Positions 11,298 to 13,926 of a stretch of DNA of 13,926 nt are shown here, in pieces. The notes beneath the pieces were generated by a model. The model saw only the letters and a program-made list of their open reading frames with translations. It ran no database searches and had not been told where the DNA came from. The stretch is from Planococcus sp. (in: firmicutes) (GTDB lineage Bacteria; Bacillota; Bacilli; Bacillales_A; Planococcaceae). The stretch lies in assembly GCA_030147225.1 (NCBI GenBank), contig JASLAI010000066.1, forward strand, positions 1 to 13,926, written 5' to 3'. The first letter of the stretch is position 1, and every line of letters begins with the position of its first letter. The translations under genes and the position numbers were made by a program.

Positions 11298-13177
11298 GCC
11301 ACTTAAATATTACGAAGTTAACAAAAACAGTTGGAGCCAAAACACTATTCAAGGATGTTGAATTTTCCTTGTATCCTGGAGAGCGCGCCGGTTTGATCGG
11401 TGTCAATGGAACAGGAAAATCGACTTTGATGTCCATTTTGGCAGGTACAATGGACGCAGACAAGGTGGTTATGGACCACCCGAAAAAATACCGAATCACT
11501 TACTTGATGCAAGAACCTGAATTTGATGAGTCCTTAACAGTACTTGAAACAGTGTTCTCAGGAGAATCACCAATACTGGTTTTGAACCGTGCATATGAAA
11601 ATGCCTTGAAAAATATGATGGTCGATTCGAGCTCTACTCAATTGCAAGACGAATTGATGGATATCCAAGAAAAAATGGAGCAGGAAAACGCTTGGGATAT
11701 CAATGCCTTGGCGAAAACGGCCCTGTCGAAACTAGGAATCGATATGTACGACCAAGTGATCAGTGAATTGTCAGGCGGCCAGCGCAAGCGTGTCGCACTT
11801 GCCAAAGCCCTGATTGAACCAGCGGATTTGATTCTGCTGGATGAACCGACCAACCACCTGGATGCCGTTTCAACGGAATGGCTGCAGGAAACATTATTGC
11901 GGATGGGTTCAGCTATGCTTTTCGTGACGCATGATCGCTACTTCCTGGATGCAGTTTCAACACATATTTTTGAGATTGCTGATCAGACGATGTACACACA
12001 TAAAGGGAATTACGGGGATTATTTGGAAAACAAAGCGATTCGCGATGAAATGAACGCTTCCTCGCAGCAAAAACTCGAAAATCGTTTCCGTTCAGAATTG
12101 AAATGGATACGCCGTGGGGCAAAAGCGCGATCGACTAAACAAAAAGCGCGGATTCAGCGTTTTGATGAAATCAAAGAAAATGTACAAAAGGAAAACGACA
12201 ATACTTCACTCGAATTGTCGATGCAAAGCCAGCGTTTAGGAAAGAAAATTATCGAGGGCAAGGACATGGGCGTCGCTTTCGGCGACAAGCAGATCTTCAG
12301 CGGCTTTGATTTCCTGTTACAGGGCGGGGATCGTATTGGGATCGTCGGACCAAATGGCGCCGGCAAGTCAACATTGATGAAAATGTTGGCTGGTGAACTG
12401 GAACCGACTACAGGCAAGATGGAATACGGCAGTACCGTTAAAATTGCTCACTTTACACAGCATTTACCGGAAATGGATGAATCGCAGCGAATGATTGAAT
12501 ATATTCAAGAAACGTCGAGTGATTTCGAAGCTGAGAAAGGCGTGCGTCTATCAGCGACTCAAATGCTTGAGCGTTTCCTGTTCCCGTCAAATGGCCACGG
12601 TACTCAAATTGGAAAATTGTCAGGCGGCGAGCGGAAACGTTTGTATTTATTGAAATTATTGATGGAACAGCCGAACATCTTGTTCCTGGATGAGCCGACC
12701 AATGACCTAGACATTCAGACACTTTCAGTTCTGGAAGATTTCTTGGAAAACTTCCCTGGCGTTGTTATCACAATTTCGCATGATCGCTTTTTCCTTGACC
12801 GCATCGCGCGCAAATTGTGGACAACAGGAACCGGCAGAATTGAAGAATATCAGGGATTGTACTCTGAATTCATTAAAGAGAAAAATAATCCGGTCGCTCT
12901 GGCCGAGCAAGAATTGGTGGAAATACCGGCAGCAGAGCCCGTAGCAGTAAAAACAAAAAAGAAAATGAGCTACAAGGAACAATTGGAATATGACGGCATC
13001 CTTGATAAAATTGCCGAAGCGGAAGTGAAAATTGAAGCAGCTGAAGAGGAAATGGCTTTAGCTGGTGCTGATTATGATAAATTGCAAAAACTGACGGAAG
13101 AAGTCAATGTGCTGACAGCGAAGTATGACGCGCTGATCGAGCGCTGGACTGAACTTCAGGAAATTGCGGAATCATAA
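11294..13177 (+). CDS. ABC-F family ATPase, YfmR/Uup-like
   Basis: This 627-residue soluble protein has two ABC ATPase domains and no membrane segments. This is the ABC-F architecture: ribosome-associated translation factors or antibiotic-resistance proteins. Domain 1 has Walker A GVNGTGKST (36-44), signature LSGGQ (159-163) and Walker B LILLDEPTNHLD (179-190). Domain 2 has GPNGAGKST (352-360), LSGGE (442-446) and LFLDEPTNDLD (463-473). The basic linker between the domains carries WIRRGAKARSTKQKARI (271-287), typical of Uup/YfmR. The last 70 residues form a charged coiled coil (ABC_tran_CTD-like). Length and layout match Bacillus YfmR, a translation factor that relieves ribosome stalling. The start overlaps the HD-domain gene stop (ATGA) and has only a weak GGATGGG upstream, so coupling is likely. 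Confidence 0.93.
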   Translation: MSHLNITKLTKTVGAKTLFKDVEFSLYPGERAGLIGVNGTGKSTLMSILAGTMDADKVVMDHPKKYRITYLMQEPEFDESLTVLETVFSGESPILVLNRAYENALKNMMVDSSSTQLQDELMDIQEKMEQENAWDINALAKTALSKLGIDMYDQVISELSGGQRKRVALAKALIEPADLILLDEPTNHLDAVSTEWLQETLLRMGSAMLFVTHDRYFLDAVSTHIFEIADQTMYTHKGNYGDYLENKAIRDEMNASSQQKLENRFRSELKWIRRGAKARSTKQKARIQRFDEIKENVQKENDNTSLELSMQSQRLGKKIIEGKDMGVAFGDKQIFSGFDFLLQGGDRIGIVGPNGAGKSTLMKMLAGELEPTTGKMEYGSTVKIAHFTQHLPEMDESQRMIEYIQETSSDFEAEKGVRLSATQMLERFLFPSNGHGTQIGKLSGGERKRLYLLKLLMEQPNILFLDEPTNDLDIQTLSVLEDFLENFPGVVITISHDRFFLDRIARKLWTTGTGRIEEYQGLYSEFIKEKNNPVALAEQELVEIPAAEPVAVKTKKKMSYKEQLEYDGILDKIAEAEVKIEAAEEEMALAGADYDKLQKLTEEVNVLTAKYDALIERWTELQEIAES

Positions 13178-13203
13178 GCTATTACTTGCAGGAGGGATTT
13201 TTT

Positions 13204-13926
13204 GTGAAAATCATAACGATTGAACCGACACCGAGCCCGAATACGATGAAAGTGATCATCGATCAGGAATTGCCGTTTGGCAAAAGCCATAACTACCATA
13301 AAGACAATTTAGGAGATGCGCCGAAGGAAGTCCGGGAAATTCTAGGAATTGAAGGCGTAAAAGGCGTATACCATGTCGCTGATTTTTTGGCAGTGGAGCG
13401 CATCTCGAAATTTGATTGGGAAGCAATCCTGGCGCAAGTACGAAATGTTTTTGGTGAAGGCCGGGAGCACACAAGTGAAGAAATCGAATTGGATGAGCAT
13501 TACGGAGAGGTCTATGTCCATGTTCAGGAATTCAAGGGGATTCCACTCCAAGTTAAAGTCTTCGATAATAGCTCAGAAGAACGGTTTGGCATGTCGGAGC
13601 GCTTTGTCGCGGCGATGAAGCTTGTAATGGACCCTACAGAAGAAAACTACTTGCTGCAGCGCAAATGGGCTGATTATGGCGTTCGTTATGGCGACAAAGG
13701 CGAGATCGGCAAAAGCATGGTAGAGGAGATCGAAGCTGCTTATCCGCAGGAGCGATTGGATGCCCTGACGACTAAGGAAGATACCGAACGCACCGAAGTG
13801 GCGCCACGTGGCCGCAGAATTGCAGTGGACGAATTCGCTGCGCCGGACTGGGAGACTCGTTTCCAGCTGCTTGATCAAATGATGGAAGCGGATCTAGACG
13901 ATCTGCCATTACTGTCACTCGCTCTG
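13204..13926 (+). CDS. CvfC/YpgR-like virulence factor family protein (partial)
   Basis: The first 241 codons are present. The gene runs off the window. GTG 13204 lies 7 bases after GGAGGG (13191-13196). Residues 1 to about 85 (ITIEPTPSPNTMKVIIDQEL, then GVKGVYHVADFLAVER) form an Nfu/NifU N-terminal domain (PF08712 type), which occurs in scaffold-like proteins. A mixed alpha/beta segment and an acidic helical region follow. The HEAT-type repeats known from this family would lie beyond the window. In Staphylococcus aureus the homologue is conserved virulence factor C. The mechanism is unclear. It follows the ABC-F gene by 26 bases without a terminator, so it is probably in the same operon. Confidence 0.85.
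   Translation, partial: MKIITIEPTPSPNTMKVIIDQELPFGKSHNYHKDNLGDAPKEVREILGIEGVKGVYHVADFLAVERISKFDWEAILAQVRNVFGEGREHTSEEIELDEHYGEVYVHVQEFKGIPLQVKVFDNSSEERFGMSERFVAAMKLVMDPTEENYLLQRKWADYGVRYGDKGEIGKSMVEEIEAAYPQERLDALTTKEDTERTEVAPRGRRIAVDEFAAPDWETRFQLLDQMMEADLDDLPLLSLAL

Noticed and set aside
1..13926. Search for a defence system, toxin-antitoxin pair, prophage or CRISPR array.
   Set aside because: No repeat array, nuclease-helicase pair, transposase, integrase or typical toxin-antitoxin pair is visible. The gene content is housekeeping and small accessory genes.

Overview
The window looks like ordinary chromosome from a low-to-mid GC Firmicute of the order Bacillales. The Planococcaceae (Planococcus-like) are my best guess, but that is inference from protein style. 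Supporting signs are strong AGGAGG-type ribosome binding sites, frequent TTG/GTG starts, a Gram-positive lipobox, and proteins resembling Bacillus YhfK, YfmR and YpgR/CvfC. I see no intact transposase, phage gene, CRISPR array, rRNA or tRNA.

Layout. 1-240: frameshifted tail of a GNAT acetyltransferase gene, then a bidirectional terminator. 245-1833: a GNAT enzyme (minus) divergent from an UlaG-like metallo-beta-lactamase-fold hydrolase (plus). 1906-3675: a TIGR00266/AIM24-like protein (minus) with a good sigma-W-type promoter, divergent from a DUF985 cupin gene that runs into a possible 14-codon ORF and a small membrane protein. 3692-6334: a YhfK-like NAD(P)-binding protein (minus), then a plus-strand run of a small one-TM protein, an S66/MccF-like peptidase and a GNAT enzyme. 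6336-8270: a lipoprotein of the PQQ-type sugar dehydrogenase fold (minus), a 40-residue membrane protein (plus), and two small membrane proteins (minus). 8279-9461: a preQ1-I riboswitch controlling a YhhQ-family queuosine-precursor transporter and a translationally coupled RNase HI-like gene. 9508-10277: a small zinc-finger protein, then about 0.5 kb of gene wreckage (a GNAT remnant facing away from an unidentified 3' fragment). 10287-13926: a cold shock protein (minus) divergent from an apparent operon of an HD-domain hydrolase, an ABC-F ATPase and a CvfC/YpgR-like protein cut by the window end.

The genes do not form one pathway. The best-supported regulatory unit is the preQ1 riboswitch with transporter and RNase H-like gene. 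The translation-related cluster at the right end (cold shock protein, ABC-F factor) and the putative sigma-W control of the AIM24-like gene suggest stress and translation housekeeping. I found no convincing new multi-gene system. The observations most worth checking are the riboswitch-controlled RNase H-like gene, the deletion-type junction near 10100, the repeated lesion at the same GNAT glycine, the sigma-W-like promoter, and several very small ORFs with good translation signals.
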